Positions 34,486 through 43,022 of a DNA stretch of 64,000 nucleotides are shown in pieces (within the stretch, counting starts at the first letter, position 1; each line of letters begins with the position of its first letter). Both the position numbers and the translations under genes were made by a program. This stretch comes from Haloferax larsenii JCM 13917 (lineage in GTDB: Archaea > Halobacteriota > Halobacteria > Halobacteriales > Haloferacaceae). Under the pieces are notes generated by a model. That model was not told the origin of the DNA. It ran no database searches and saw only the letters and a program-made list of their open reading frames with translations. The stretch covers positions 11,637 to 75,636 of the forward strand of contig NZ_AOLI01000025.1 of the NCBI RefSeq assembly GCF_000336955.1. The letters are read 5' to 3'.

Positions 34486-35730
34486 TTAGACGCCCGTGGA
34501 GTACCGGAGAATTCCGGCGATACCACCGAACGCGTCGTAGAGCTGTTCGCCCTTTTCGAAGTCGGTGCTGATGAACTTCGTCTCGGTGCCGCGCTGGTCG
34601 GCGATGTCCATCAGGAACTCGATGACGTCCTCGCGGGACTCGGCTTCGACTTCGGTGCCGTCCTCACACTCGTGAGTGGGCGTGTTGTGCCGGTGATCGA
34701 CGAGTTCGTACTCTTCGTTCCCGTTGCAGTCGTAGATGACGACGTCTTGGCGGAGGTCCTCGGAGATGAGGAGGCGGTCGACAGACCCCATCACGAGGTT
34801 CTTCCGCGTCGGCTCGAACCCGTAGGTGGACTCGTTGCCGCGGTGGAGTTTCTCGAAGAACTCCTCCATCTGCTTTTTGTCCTTGATGACCTCCTGGTCG
34901 GCCAGCACGTCCTGTCCGGCGTCGACGAGGTCGTAGAGGCCGGATTCGTCCGTGTAGGCGACGTCGAACTTGCCGACGACGAGGTCCTGCAGTTCGTGGT
35001 GGAGATAGTCACCGTCGAGGAACTCGTCTTTCGTCGGCGAGGGACCGCCCACGAGGATGCCGTCCATGTCGTGACGTTGGGGGACGAACAGGTCGTTCGC
35101 CATGCCAGCGACTTCCTGATAGAAGTTGTCGATAGCTTCGAGGCGCAGGCGGGCGAAACGCTGGGCGGACTGACCACCTTTGCGCTGCTTCCCCGGGACG
35201 AGCGACGAGGCGCTCTTGACCGGTTCCACGCGCTTGCCTTTCAGCCATCCGACGTTGGCCTCGCGGCGGTCGAGGACGACGAGCCCGAACAGACCCTTGT
35301 CCATGAGCATGTCCTCGAGGGGCCCGGTGAGGAAGTTCGAGTCACAGTGGTACCGGAACGACTGGATGGGTTCCGGCGGGCTTTCGAGTACCTTCGTGAC
35401 CATGTTCGTCTGGCCACCGCCGGAGTCGACCGCACCAGAGAACATCACGATGCCGTTGTCTGGCGGGAAGTTACCGTAGTATCGGAGCCGGTCTTTGATG
35501 CTCGTCAGGGCGTCCTGCACGTTCGTCCGCGTCTGCTTGGACTTGATGTTGGACGCTTCGCTGTGTTCTGTGATGACGTGTTCGACCACGTCGGAAATCT
35601 GCTTGTCTTCTGGGATGTAGATGGTGACGAGCTGAGTTCCGGAGCCTTCGAATTCTTTGAGGTCCTCGATGACCTTCTTGAATTCATACTTTCGCCGGTC
35701 TTCGCTCGCCTCCTCGGCGTCGCTACTCAT
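34486..35730 (-). CDS. prf1: Peptide chain release factor aRF1
   Basis: This 414-residue omnipotent release factor recognises all three stop codons and releases the peptide. The stop-codon motifs are NIKS (61-64) and YxCxxxF (Y127-F133). The hydrolysis motif is GGQ (185-187). The C-terminal half is the mini-domain that binds the GTPase partner. The ATG at 35730 is preferred; the codon before it is GTG. The TATA-like TTACTTAG about 25-32 bases upstream on the minus strand supports leaderless initiation. It is divergent from minD4. Confidence 0.96.
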   Translation of the reverse strand: MSSDAEEASEDRRKYEFKKVIEDLKEFEGSGTQLVTIYIPEDKQISDVVEHVITEHSEASNIKSKQTRTNVQDALTSIKDRLRYYGNFPPDNGIVMFSGAVDSGGGQTNMVTKVLESPPEPIQSFRYHCDSNFLTGPLEDMLMDKGLFGLVVLDRREANVGWLKGKRVEPVKSASSLVPGKQRKGGQSAQRFARLRLEAIDNFYQEVAGMANDLFVPQRHDMDGILVGGPSPTKDEFLDGDYLHHELQDLVVGKFDVAYTDESGLYDLVDAGQDVLADQEVIKDKKQMEEFFEKLHRGNESTYGFEPTRKNLVMGSVDRLLISEDLRQDVVIYDCNGNEEYELVDHRHNTPTHECEDGTEVEAESREDVIEFLMDIADQRGTETKFISTDFEKGEQLYDAFGGIAGILRYSTGV

Positions 35731-35821
35731 CACTCCACATAGTCCCGCCAGCGGCTAAGTAACCTTTGACTGTCCACGTGGCGAGCTATCGTGTCACACC
35801 CATGACGGCGCTCGGAGAACA

Positions 35822-35828
35822 TTTATGG
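35822..35828 (+). promoter_or_regulatory. TATA box of minD4
   Basis: The AT-rich word catttatgg lies 33-40 bases before the minD4 ATG at 35861. It predicts a leader of about ten bases. Confidence 0.5.
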
Positions 35829-35860
35829 TGCTGTCACGGTAGGGTTTCGACGTTGGAATC

Positions 35861-38026
35861 ATGGCACGGGTGTACGCAATTGCCAGCGCGAAAGGCGGGG
35901 TTGGAAAAACGACGACGACAGCCAACCTTGGAACCGTCCTCGCGATGGCCGGTCACGAGGTTGTCGTCATCGACGGTGACCTCGGGATGCCGAATCTCGC
36001 TGGTGCCCTCGGTGTCGACCCAGACGGGGCGACGCTTCACGACGTCCTCAACGACGACGTAGACATCACGTCGGCTATTTACGAGGGGCCGGCGGGTCTC
36101 GACGTCGTCCCCGGGTCGAACGCGCTGGAAGCGTTTGCCCGAACTGACGCCAAAGGACTCGAAGCGGCTGTCGACCAGCTCGACGACTACGACGTCGTCA
36201 TCGTCGACACCGGTGCGGGCCTGAGCAACGACACGTTCGTCCCCCTGAAGTTCGCCGACGACGTGGTACTCGTCACGACGACCGAACGAGAGGCACTCGG
36301 CGACACCGAGAAGACGCGACAACTCGCCGAGCGCATCGGCGCGTCAATCGTCGGTGCCGTCCTCACCCGTGTCGACGAGTCGAACCCGAACGCCGAGGTG
36401 GTCGCGTCGATTCTGGATGCTGGCGTCGTCGCCGTCGTCCCCGAAGACCCGGCTATTCGTGACGCGCTCGACAGCCAAGTTCCCGTCGTCCTCCGCACAC
36501 CTGACAGTATCTCGGCGGCAGGCTACCGCGCGCTCGCGGAGGCACTCACCGGAGAGCCGGTTCCGGTCCCCGACGAGACCGGAGCAGCCACCGACGACGA
36601 CCACACGACTGAAACGACAAAGCAGGACGTCCAAGAGTCGGAGTCAACGCAGGTCGTCACTACTGATTCGTCTTCCGCACCCGACACCGAACTCCCTGAA
36701 GCCGACCCCGAGGCGGAATCCGAACCGTCGTCGGACACCGGTCGAACCACTTCTGAACCGGACTCGATGGATGTCTCGGAACCGGAGCCAGCGACGCCGT
36801 CCGACAGCTCGTCGGAAGCTGAACCGACGCCGGTCGCCTCAGAGGACTCCGTCGACACGACCGAGTCGACGACCGAAGACCCGCTTGCGCCAGACGCAGA
36901 CGCTGGCGAGTTCGAAGCCGCAGATACCACTGACGAATTCGAAGCCGCAGATACCACTGACGCGACGGACTCGAACGCGCGGGAGACGTCGGGTGCGGAC
37001 ACTGACGACTCCACTGCGGTCCACACTGCCGAGGACTCCCCGACAGAGGCAGGCGAGTCGTCGATGCCGACCGCCGAGGAGACTACCGACGCGACTCCCG
37101 AACCGGACCCGACGGACGCACCGGAAGACCCGCTCGCTGCTGACGTGGGCGAAGACCCATTGGCGGCTGAGTCGTCCGAAGACCCGTTAGCGGGCGATGC
37201 GGTCGACGAAGACCCGTTGGCGGGTGAGGTGGTCGACGAAGACCCACTCGCTGCCGACGCGACCGACTCGGAATCACTGGTCGAAGCGTCGAAGGCGGCG
37301 GCCGACGAGGTGCTGAACAAGAACAAGAACAAGCGAGACGCTGAACCGAAGCCTGCTTCGGAGTCGGAACTGGGAACGGAGCCAGAACCGGAGTCGACTG
37401 CGGAACCGGAACCTGCCGCAGAGCCGGAACCGACGATGGAACCGGAGTCGACGACTGAGTCCTCCCCGGAAAGACAGCCGACTGAGGATTCGGCCTCGAC
37501 GACTGACTCGTCGGACACGCCCGAGCCAATCGTCGAAGACGACATCATCGTCGCACCGGTCGAAGAGGAACACGTCGAAGACGAAGACCCGACAGACACC
37601 GACTCGCAGGTGCCGTTTGCCGCCGGAAGTGACGGTAAGCCCGCGGTGCGTGACGACTCGGCGGAGCCACAGGCCCCGCCGACCGAGACACAGGACCCGA
37701 CGGCAACGCCTCGAGACCAGCCGCAGTCGCCCGAACCCACCGAGTCCCGCGCACCTGCTGACCGGACAGCACCACCTGAGTCGACCACTCCCTCCGAACC
37801 CACCGAACAGTCGGGTGAACCGCTCGTCCAAGACCCATCGAGTGCGGATGACGACGAACCCCTCGTCGCAGAGGCGGAGTCTGAACCGGACGACGACGCG
37901 GACGGGACCGGCGAGGACGAAGAAGAGGGCGTCTACACGACGACGCTCGTCGAAGAAATCGACTCACTGGACGAAGACGGAGACGACAAGAAGAAGAAAG
38001 GCTTCTTTAGCCGCTTCCTCGGCTAA
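35861..38026 (+). CDS. minD4: MinD-family ATPase, MinD4-like, with long acidic tail
   Basis: This is a 721-residue protein. Residues 1-235 are a MinD/ParA ATPase with deviant Walker A KGGVGKT (K11, K16) and VVIDGDLGMPNLAGAL. Residues 236-705 are almost only D, E, S, T, P and A, with EDPLA repeats near residues 424-470. The last residues, KKKKGFFSRFLG, closely resemble the membrane-targeting helix KKGFLKRLFGG of bacterial MinD. In Haloferax volcanii a MinD4 protein oscillates pole to pole and positions archaella and chemosensory arrays, and this is probably its counterpart. The tail holds recent DNA duplications (36911-36962). Confidence 0.9.
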   Translation: MARVYAIASAKGGVGKTTTTANLGTVLAMAGHEVVVIDGDLGMPNLAGALGVDPDGATLHDVLNDDVDITSAIYEGPAGLDVVPGSNALEAFARTDAKGLEAAVDQLDDYDVVIVDTGAGLSNDTFVPLKFADDVVLVTTTEREALGDTEKTRQLAERIGASIVGAVLTRVDESNPNAEVVASILDAGVVAVVPEDPAIRDALDSQVPVVLRTPDSISAAGYRALAEALTGEPVPVPDETGAATDDDHTTETTKQDVQESESTQVVTTDSSSAPDTELPEADPEAESEPSSDTGRTTSEPDSMDVSEPEPATPSDSSSEAEPTPVASEDSVDTTESTTEDPLAPDADAGEFEAADTTDEFEAADTTDATDSNARETSGADTDDSTAVHTAEDSPTEAGESSMPTAEETTDATPEPDPTDAPEDPLAADVGEDPLAAESSEDPLAGDAVDEDPLAGEVVDEDPLAADATDSESLVEASKAAADEVLNKNKNKRDAEPKPASESELGTEPEPESTAEPEPAAEPEPTMEPESTTESSPERQPTEDSASTTDSSDTPEPIVEDDIIVAPVEEEHVEDEDPTDTDSQVPFAAGSDGKPAVRDDSAEPQAPPTETQDPTATPRDQPQSPEPTESRAPADRTAPPESTTPSEPTEQSGEPLVQDPSSADDDEPLVAEAESEPDDDADGTGEDEEEGVYTTTLVEEIDSLDEDGDDKKKKGFFSRFLG
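36911..36962 (+). repeat. In-frame 27-bp duplication in the MinD4 tail
   Basis: The 25-base word starting ttcgaagccgcagatacc occurs identically at 36911-36935 and 36938-36962 (period 27). It encodes FEAADTTDE followed by FEAADTTDA. Exact DNA identity shows the duplication is recent or actively maintained. Confidence 0.85.
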
Positions 38027-38065
38027 ACGAGAAGGCCTATTAATCGCGTCTGCCGATGACCCGGT

Positions 38066-38203
38066 ATGACAGAATCAGAGTCCATTCCGTTCTGGTGGGT
38101 CGTGTTGTTCCTGCTTCTCGCGCTCGGTAGCGGCGCTGCGGCCGTGTTCTCGGTCGGCGGGTCGCTCGTCTCGGGGACGGTCGCACTCCCACTTCTCTTC
38201 TGA
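38066..38203 (+). CDS. 45-residue membrane microprotein downstream of minD4
   Basis: The predicted protein is MTESESIPFWWVVLFLLLAL followed by a Gly/Ala/Val/Leu-rich second half ending LPLLF. The first 35 bases after the minD4 stop are AT-rich, and the ATG at 38066 starts 40 bases after that stop. One or two membrane spans are likely. It is too short to detect by long-ORF rules but has no frame problems. It could be co-transcribed with minD4 and act as its membrane partner, which is inference. Confidence 0.65.
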   Translation: MTESESIPFWWVVLFLLLALGSGAAAVFSVGGSLVSGTVALPLLF

Positions 38204-38234
38204 AAAAATTCGAACGCGGTCGTTTCGACCGACG

Positions 38235-40001
38235 TTACATCGACTCGGGAGCCTCGACGCCGATGATATCGAGCGCGTTGGCTACCGTGTGCTTCGAGGA
38301 TTCGACGAGTGCGAGGCGGGCCGCGGCGACCTCCTCGTCGTCGGCCGAGAGGACCGGACACTCGCGGTAGAACCGGTTGAACACTTCGGCGAACTGGCGG
38401 GCGAACGTCGCAATGGTGTGAGGTTCGAGGTCGTCGGCCGCCTCCTCGACGACGGCAGGGAAGCGTGCGATGACGCGCAGCAGTTCGCGCTCTGCGTCCG
38501 TGTCGAGGACCGAGGGGTCGACGTCACTCGCATCGAGACCGGCGGCGGCCGCCTCGTCGGTGATGCCGCAACAGCGCGCGTGGACGTACTGGATGTACGG
38601 TGCGGACTGGGCTTCGAAGTTGAGCGCCTGGTCCCACTCGAAGGTGATGGACTTGGTGGGCTGTTTGGAGACGATATCGTAGCGAACCGCGCCGATACCG
38701 ACCTGGCGAGCGATGCGTTCGATGTCGTCTTCGTCGAGGTCGTCGTTGCGGATGCGGTCTTCCATGCGCGTCTCGACTTCCTCGCGGGCGCGGTCGATTG
38801 CCTCGTCGAGCAGGTCGTCGAGCATGACGCCGGTCCCTTCACGGGTGGACATTCCGAGACCGCCGGGGAGGTTGACCCACGAGAAGATGACGTTCTCCAG
38901 TTTGTCCACGTCGTTGCCGAGGAGGTCGAGGGCGGCGCGAAGTTGGCCAGCCTGCAGTTTGTGGTCCTCGCCGAGGACGGTCACGGCGCGGTCGTAGTTG
39001 TCGAATTTCCACTCGTGGTGGGCGAGGTCGCGGGTCGTGTAGAGCGACGTGCCGTCCGAGCGGAGGAACACGAGGTTCTTTTCGATATCGTACTCGTCGA
39101 GTTCGAGTTGCCACGCGTCTTCCTCGTAGACGGCCTGGTCGGTCTCTTTGAGACGCTCTGCGAGGTCGCGGGTACGCCCGTCGAACATGAAGCGCGTCTC
39201 TTTGACGAACTCGTCGAACTCCGCGGGGAGACGGGCGAGACACTCGCGCATGCCGCCGAGCACTTGGTCGACGACGGTCTCGACGCGGGCGTAGGTCTCT
39301 TCGTCGCCTTCTTCGATACCCTGCAGAATCTCCGTAATCTCGGCTTCTGCGGCCTCGACCTCGTCGGGGTCGGCTTCTTCGAGGAAGGCGTTGCCCTTCT
39401 GGTAGTACCGCACGAGGTCGTACTCGATGCGGTCGCGGTCGGGTTCGCTGTCGAGGTCGTCCTCGTCGAACGTCTCGTAGGCCCACGTGAAGACGGCCAT
39501 CTGGCGACCGGCGTCGTTCACGTAGTAGTGTCGCTCGACGTCGTTGCCGGCGAAATCCAGCAGGTTGGCGACGGCGTCGCCGACGATGGGGTTGCGGGCG
39601 CGCCCGACGTGGACCGGGCCGGTCGGGTTCGCACTCGTGTGCTCGACGACGACGCTGTCGCCGGTCGAGGGGAGACGGCCGTACTCGACGTCTTCGGCCG
39701 CGGCGGTGAGTGTGTCGTCGTAGTAGGCGTCGGTCACGTGGAAGTTGACGTACGGTCCCTGCGTGTCGACCGCGGCGAGGTAGTCGTAGCCGTCGACGGA
39801 GATTTCCTCGGCGATGTCGGCGGCAACCGACGGTGGCGCAGCGCCGACGACCCCGGCCAGTCGGAACGCCACGCTGGAAGCGAGTGTCGCGGGTACGTCT
39901 TCCGGTGGCTCCTCGACCCCGAGGTCGTCGTCCGGCAGGTCGAGCGACGAAAGCGCCGCAGAGAGCGCCGCTTCGACCTCCTCACGGAACTGTCTGAACA
40001 T
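38235..40001 (-). CDS. argS: Arginyl-tRNA synthetase
   Basis: This is a 588-residue class I synthetase. The N-terminal tRNA-recognition domain (1-115) is followed by the HIGH-like [12 protein letters not shown] (about 124-135). The KMSKS position reads [10 protein letters not shown], where the usual second lysine is missing, as in many ArgRS. The anticodon-binding domain is C-terminal, rich in acidic residues. The ATG at 40001 ([13 protein letters not shown]) is chosen; the GTG at 40007 would add two residues. Its upstream region has two adjacent palindromes and a TATA-like TTTAGCC at about 40025-40031. Confidence 0.95.
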   Translation of the reverse strand: MFRQFREEVEAALSAALSSLDLPDDDLGVEEPPEDVPATLASSVAFRLAGVVGAAPPSVAADIAEEISVDGYDYLAAVDTQGPYVNFHVTDAYYDDTLTAAAEDVEYGRLPSTGDSVVVEHTSANPTGPVHVGRARNPIVGDAVANLLDFAGNDVERHYYVNDAGRQMAVFTWAYETFDEDDLDSEPDRDRIEYDLVRYYQKGNAFLEEADPDEVEAAEAEITEILQGIEEGDEETYARVETVVDQVLGGMRECLARLPAEFDEFVKETRFMFDGRTRDLAERLKETDQAVYEEDAWQLELDEYDIEKNLVFLRSDGTSLYTTRDLAHHEWKFDNYDRAVTVLGEDHKLQAGQLRAALDLLGNDVDKLENVIFSWVNLPGGLGMSTREGTGVMLDDLLDEAIDRAREEVETRMEDRIRNDDLDEDDIERIARQVGIGAVRYDIVSKQPTKSITFEWDQALNFEAQSAPYIQYVHARCCGITDEAAAAGLDASDVDPSVLDTDAERELLRVIARFPAVVEEAADDLEPHTIATFARQFAEVFNRFYRECPVLSADDEEVAAARLALVESSKHTVANALDIIGVEAPESM

Positions 40002-40026
40002 GCTCACGGGTTCTCGGCAGACGGCT

Positions 40027-40050
40027 AAAGGCCTTTCCGAACCGGTTCGG
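40027..40050. promoter_or_regulatory. Two adjacent palindromes upstream of argS
   Basis: The palindromes are AAAGGCCTTT (40027-40036) and CCGAACCGGTTCGG (40037-40050), both perfect and touching. They start 26 bases before the argS ATG and overlap its likely TATA region, so they may form an operator or structured mRNA element. Confidence 0.45.
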
Positions 40051-40110
40051 GGCGGGCCGACTGCGACCCTCGCTGGCGACTGACTGTCGCCCCAGCGGTC
40101 GCCGTCTGAA

Positions 40111-40130
40111 CTACCTTACTAGTTAGGTAG
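40111..40130 (+). promoter_or_regulatory. 20-bp near-perfect palindromic operator before the zinc microprotein
   Basis: CTACCTtACTAGTtAGGTAG is palindromic apart from one mismatched pair (positions 7 and 14). It covers the TATA position (about 25 bases before the upstream ORF start at 40138), where a dimeric regulator would block transcription. Confidence 0.55.
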
Positions 40131-40137
40131 AACTGGT

Positions 40138-40197
40138 ATGCTGACACCGGACAAAGGAATGAATGAGGCAGGAGGAACCTGCCACCCCCAACAATGA
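40138..40197 (+). CDS. Upstream ORF (leader peptide), 19 residues
   Basis: The peptide is MLTPDKGMNEAGGTCHPQQ. Its stop TGA (40195-40197) overlaps the ATG of the zinc microprotein (40194-40196) in an ATGA arrangement. Within the ORF a hairpin GGCAGG (40167-40172), aggaa, CCTGCC (40078-like arm at 40178-40183) encloses the Shine-Dalgarno GGAGG of the next gene (40171-40175). Translating ribosomes would open it. The role is inferred; no conservation was tested. Confidence 0.5.
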   Translation: MLTPDKGMNEAGGTCHPQQ

Positions 40198-40346
40198 GCC
40201 GATGCAACTACTGCGACGCGTTCGTATCGAGCAACTTCATACGCGTGTTCGGTGACGACAAAGGGCGCGTCTTCGCCTGTCCGAACTGTTCGGCGAACGC
40301 CGGCGTCTCCCAAGTGAGCGCCGAGCGAAAGGCGGCGGGTCTCTAA
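40194..40346 (+). CDS. 50-residue double-CxxC zinc-finger microprotein
   Basis: The protein starts MSRCNYCDAF, with a first CxxC at residues 4-7 and a second in FACPNCSANAG (about 29-32), so four cysteines should bind one zinc. Between them FVSSNFIRVFGDDKG forms a beta-hairpin. Similar haloarchaeal one-domain zinc fingers exist and some affect swarming, biofilm or stress. It has a leader with an operator, an upstream ORF and a hairpin over its Shine-Dalgarno sequence. It is followed by a 293-base gap before rbkR and is probably monocistronic. Confidence 0.82.
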   Translation: MSRCNYCDAFVSSNFIRVFGDDKGRVFACPNCSANAGVSQVSAERKAAGL

Positions 40347-40639
40347 GCCTCGCTTGGTCCTGCCGACCCCGGCCCTACGTGTGTCTCCACACGTCCCACA
40401 CACCGCACATGCGCTGACCAACCTCCCCCGATTCCCAACCCCCACCCACCCCACTCCTCTCGTTTATCACCCTTCCCAGCGACGCGACCGTCCGCTTCTC
40501 GCTTTGCTGGACCGACCGACGGACTTACCACTCGCCACCCGAAAGTCAGACTACGAGCGGCTCGGAACTCGCCCATCTCATTTCTGGAACGCATCTCACA
40601 TACGATACGCTTATGGGTCGAGCGTTCGAAGCCACGAGT

Positions 40640-41353
40640 ATGTCAGAATCGGCAGTCGCCAGCGAGGTCGGGTACGACGAGTTGGCAACGCTGAAGCTCG
40701 TTGCCCTCGACGGCGGGCGCGCTGAACCTGTCAAGGTCTCTTGTTCTGGACTTGCAGACAGGTTAGACGTCTCTAACCAGACGGCGTCGCGTCGCCTGCA
40801 ACGCCTCGAAGAAGGTGACTACATCGACCGAGAGGTCGTCTCGGACGGCCAGTGGATTACGATAACCGAGGCCGGCGAATCCGCACTCCGCCGAGAGTAC
40901 GCCGACTATCGACGTATCTTCGAGACGCCGTCGATGGTCGTCCTCGAAGGCGAGGTGACAGGCGGCATGGGCGAAGGTCGCCACTACATCTCGCTTCCGG
41001 GATACATGGAGCAGTTCACCGAACGACTGGGTTACGAACCCTTCCCGGGAACGCTGAACGTTCGGCTCAGCGACGATGCAATTCGTGCCCGCGCTGGGAT
41101 GTCCGCACTCGACGCCGTCCCAATCGACGGCTGGGAAGACGACGAACGGACCTTTGGTCCGGCGACTTGCTACGCCGCAGTCGTCGAAGCGGACGACGAG
41201 ACGTACGACCCGGTCCACATCATCGTCCCCGAGCGAACCCACCACGACGAGTCACAACTGGAGATTATCGCGCCCGACAAACTCCGTGACGAACTCGACC
41301 TGAAAGACGGCGACATCGTCACGGTTCGCGTCGAGGAGGTCGAGACGGAATGA
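40640..41353 (+). CDS. rbkR: RbkR: regulator fused to CTP-dependent riboflavin kinase
   Basis: This is a 237-residue bifunctional protein. Residues 1-85 are a winged helix ([20 protein letters not shown]) and residues 90-237 the CTP-dependent riboflavin kinase ([18 protein letters not shown], then [13 protein letters not shown]). The kinase makes FMN; the HTH part represses or activates riboflavin genes, as described for archaeal RbkR. The ATG at 40640 is chosen; the frame extending to 40613 is not needed. The start overlaps nothing, but the stop overlaps ribB in ATGA, so kinase and synthase are co-translated. Confidence 0.93.
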   Translation: MSESAVASEVGYDELATLKLVALDGGRAEPVKVSCSGLADRLDVSNQTASRRLQRLEEGDYIDREVVSDGQWITITEAGESALRREYADYRRIFETPSMVVLEGEVTGGMGEGRHYISLPGYMEQFTERLGYEPFPGTLNVRLSDDAIRARAGMSALDAVPIDGWEDDERTFGPATCYAAVVEADDETYDPVHIIVPERTHHDESQLEIIAPDKLRDELDLKDGDIVTVRVEEVETE

Positions 41354-42033
41354 GTCGCTCCGCGGAGACGGACCTCGACCCGACAGAACGCGTCGTGGAG
41401 GCGTTCCGTGCGGGTGATCCGGTCCTCGTCCACGACTTCGACGACCGCGAGGGCGAGACGGACCTCGTCTACCCCGCGGGAGCGGTCACGCCGGCCGAAG
41501 TCGCCCGCATGCGCAACGACGCCGGCGGTCTCGTCTGCGTCGCGCTCCCGGACGACGTGGCCGAAACGCTTGGGCTCCCGTTCATGGACGACGTGCTCGA
41601 CCACCCGGCCGCGGCCGCCCACGACCTCGCGTACGACTCGCGCTCGTCGTTTTCCTTCACGGTGAACCACCGCGACTCTTTTACCGGAATCACCGACCGC
41701 GACCGGGCGATGACCATCTCGCGGCTCGCGCCCGTTGCCGAACTGGCTCGCGCGGGTGACTACGACGCCGACGACTTCGGCGGCGAGTTCCGCGCCCCCG
41801 GCCACGTCCACCTGCTTCGCGGTGCGCCCAACCTCCTCGACGACCGACAGGGCCACACCGAACTCGGTCTCGCACTCGCCGACCATGCCACGCTGCCGCC
41901 AGCCGTGGTCGTCTGCGAGATGCTCGACGACGAGACGGGCGCGGCCCTCTCGAAAGCCGACGCCCGCGAGTACGCCGGGCGACACGACCTCGCGTTCGTC
42001 GACGGCGACCGCCTGCTTTCGGACCTCTCGTAA
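41350..42033 (+). CDS. ribB: 3,4-dihydroxy-2-butanone-4-phosphate synthase
   Basis: This 227-residue enzyme makes the four-carbon precursor of riboflavin from ribulose 5-phosphate. Acidic metal-binding motif DDREGETDL lies near residues 31-39 and DRAMTISRL at about 115-123. The GTP cyclohydrolase II fusion of bacterial RibBA is absent. It is coupled to rbkR by the ATGA overlap. Confidence 0.94.
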   Translation: MSRSAETDLDPTERVVEAFRAGDPVLVHDFDDREGETDLVYPAGAVTPAEVARMRNDAGGLVCVALPDDVAETLGLPFMDDVLDHPAAAAHDLAYDSRSSFSFTVNHRDSFTGITDRDRAMTISRLAPVAELARAGDYDADDFGGEFRAPGHVHLLRGAPNLLDDRQGHTELGLALADHATLPPAVVVCEMLDDETGAALSKADAREYAGRHDLAFVDGDRLLSDLS

Positions 42034-42043
42034 AGTCCCTTCT

Positions 42044-42931
42044 TCAGATTTCGTCCCGCCACGACCACTCCGGTTTCCACCCGAGGAGGCGCGCCGCCTT
42101 CGCAGTCGAGACGAGTGATTCGTGTCCCGAGAGGTCGCCGCGAACCTCGGCGTCCGGGTACACGTCACGCGCAATTTCGGCCGATTCGATTGTCGTCGAG
42201 GTGTCGGCGGCGGCCGCCCAGAACACTTCGTGGCCCTCGAAGTCGGCTTCGATGGCCCGCCGAACGAGTCTCGCGGCGTCGTCGCGGCCGAGGTACGCAA
42301 AGAGCGTGTTTCGCGCCGTGTGAAAGACCCCGGATTCGCGGAGTCCGTCGAGTGTTCGGTCCTGCTCGGCGAACGTCTGTATGGCTTCTTTTCTACTTGG
42401 CATCCACGGGAAGCGGAGGCTGGCAATCGTGGATGGCGCGTCAGCCCTGCGAGCGAACCCCGCGGCCGTCTCTTCGGCAACGTACTTGCCGAGACCGTAG
42501 GGGTTCGACGGCGTCGCTCGGTGTGTCTCGTCGACAGGCAGGAAGTCGATTCGCGCGGGGTCGGGCTCGAACCCGCCGCCGATGGCGCTCATGCTCGACG
42601 CGAGGGCCACGGTGTCGATGCCGAGGGCGGCCGCCGCTTCGAGAACGACGTAGGTCGATTGGACGTTGCTCTCGAAGACGCGGTGGCCGGGGTCGTGGGT
42701 CGGCGTCGAGATGGTTCCGAGGTGGACGACGGCGTCGGCATCGACGGCCGCGAGCGTCGCCGTAAGGTCGCCGGAGTCCAACGCGCTCACACGGTAGTCG
42801 TGGTCTGCACGGTCGGACCCGCCACTGCGACTCACGTTGGTGACTGTGTACCCGTGGTCACGAAGGTGGTCGATGACCGTCGGTCCGATGTTACCCGTCC
42901 CGCCCGTGACGACGACGGATTCGAGAGTCAT
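42044..42931 (-). CDS. NAD-dependent epimerase/dehydratase
   Basis: This is a 295-residue extended SDR. The Rossmann signature is VVVTGGTGNIGPTVIDHL and the catalytic YxxxK lies in NPYGLGKYVAE (Y and K separated by three residues), with ASSMSAIGG for the serine. The substrate is probably a nucleotide sugar, but C-terminal specificity motifs are not clear. The ATG at 42931 (MTLESVVVTGG) is used. It converges with ribB with only ten bases between stops, and is divergent from ilvE. Confidence 0.88.
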   Translation of the reverse strand: MTLESVVVTGGTGNIGPTVIDHLRDHGYTVTNVSRSGGSDRADHDYRVSALDSGDLTATLAAVDADAVVHLGTISTPTHDPGHRVFESNVQSTYVVLEAAAALGIDTVALASSMSAIGGGFEPDPARIDFLPVDETHRATPSNPYGLGKYVAEETAAGFARRADAPSTIASLRFPWMPSRKEAIQTFAEQDRTLDGLRESGVFHTARNTLFAYLGRDDAARLVRRAIEADFEGHEVFWAAAADTSTTIESAEIARDVYPDAEVRGDLSGHESLVSTAKAARLLGWKPEWSWRDEI

Positions 42932-43022
42932 ACTGCGATATGGCAACACATCGCCAAAAACGGTCTGGGACGCTGTGGCCGGTTCGTCATGATTTTAGAG
43001 GGGGGCCACCGAAGGCCTGTAC

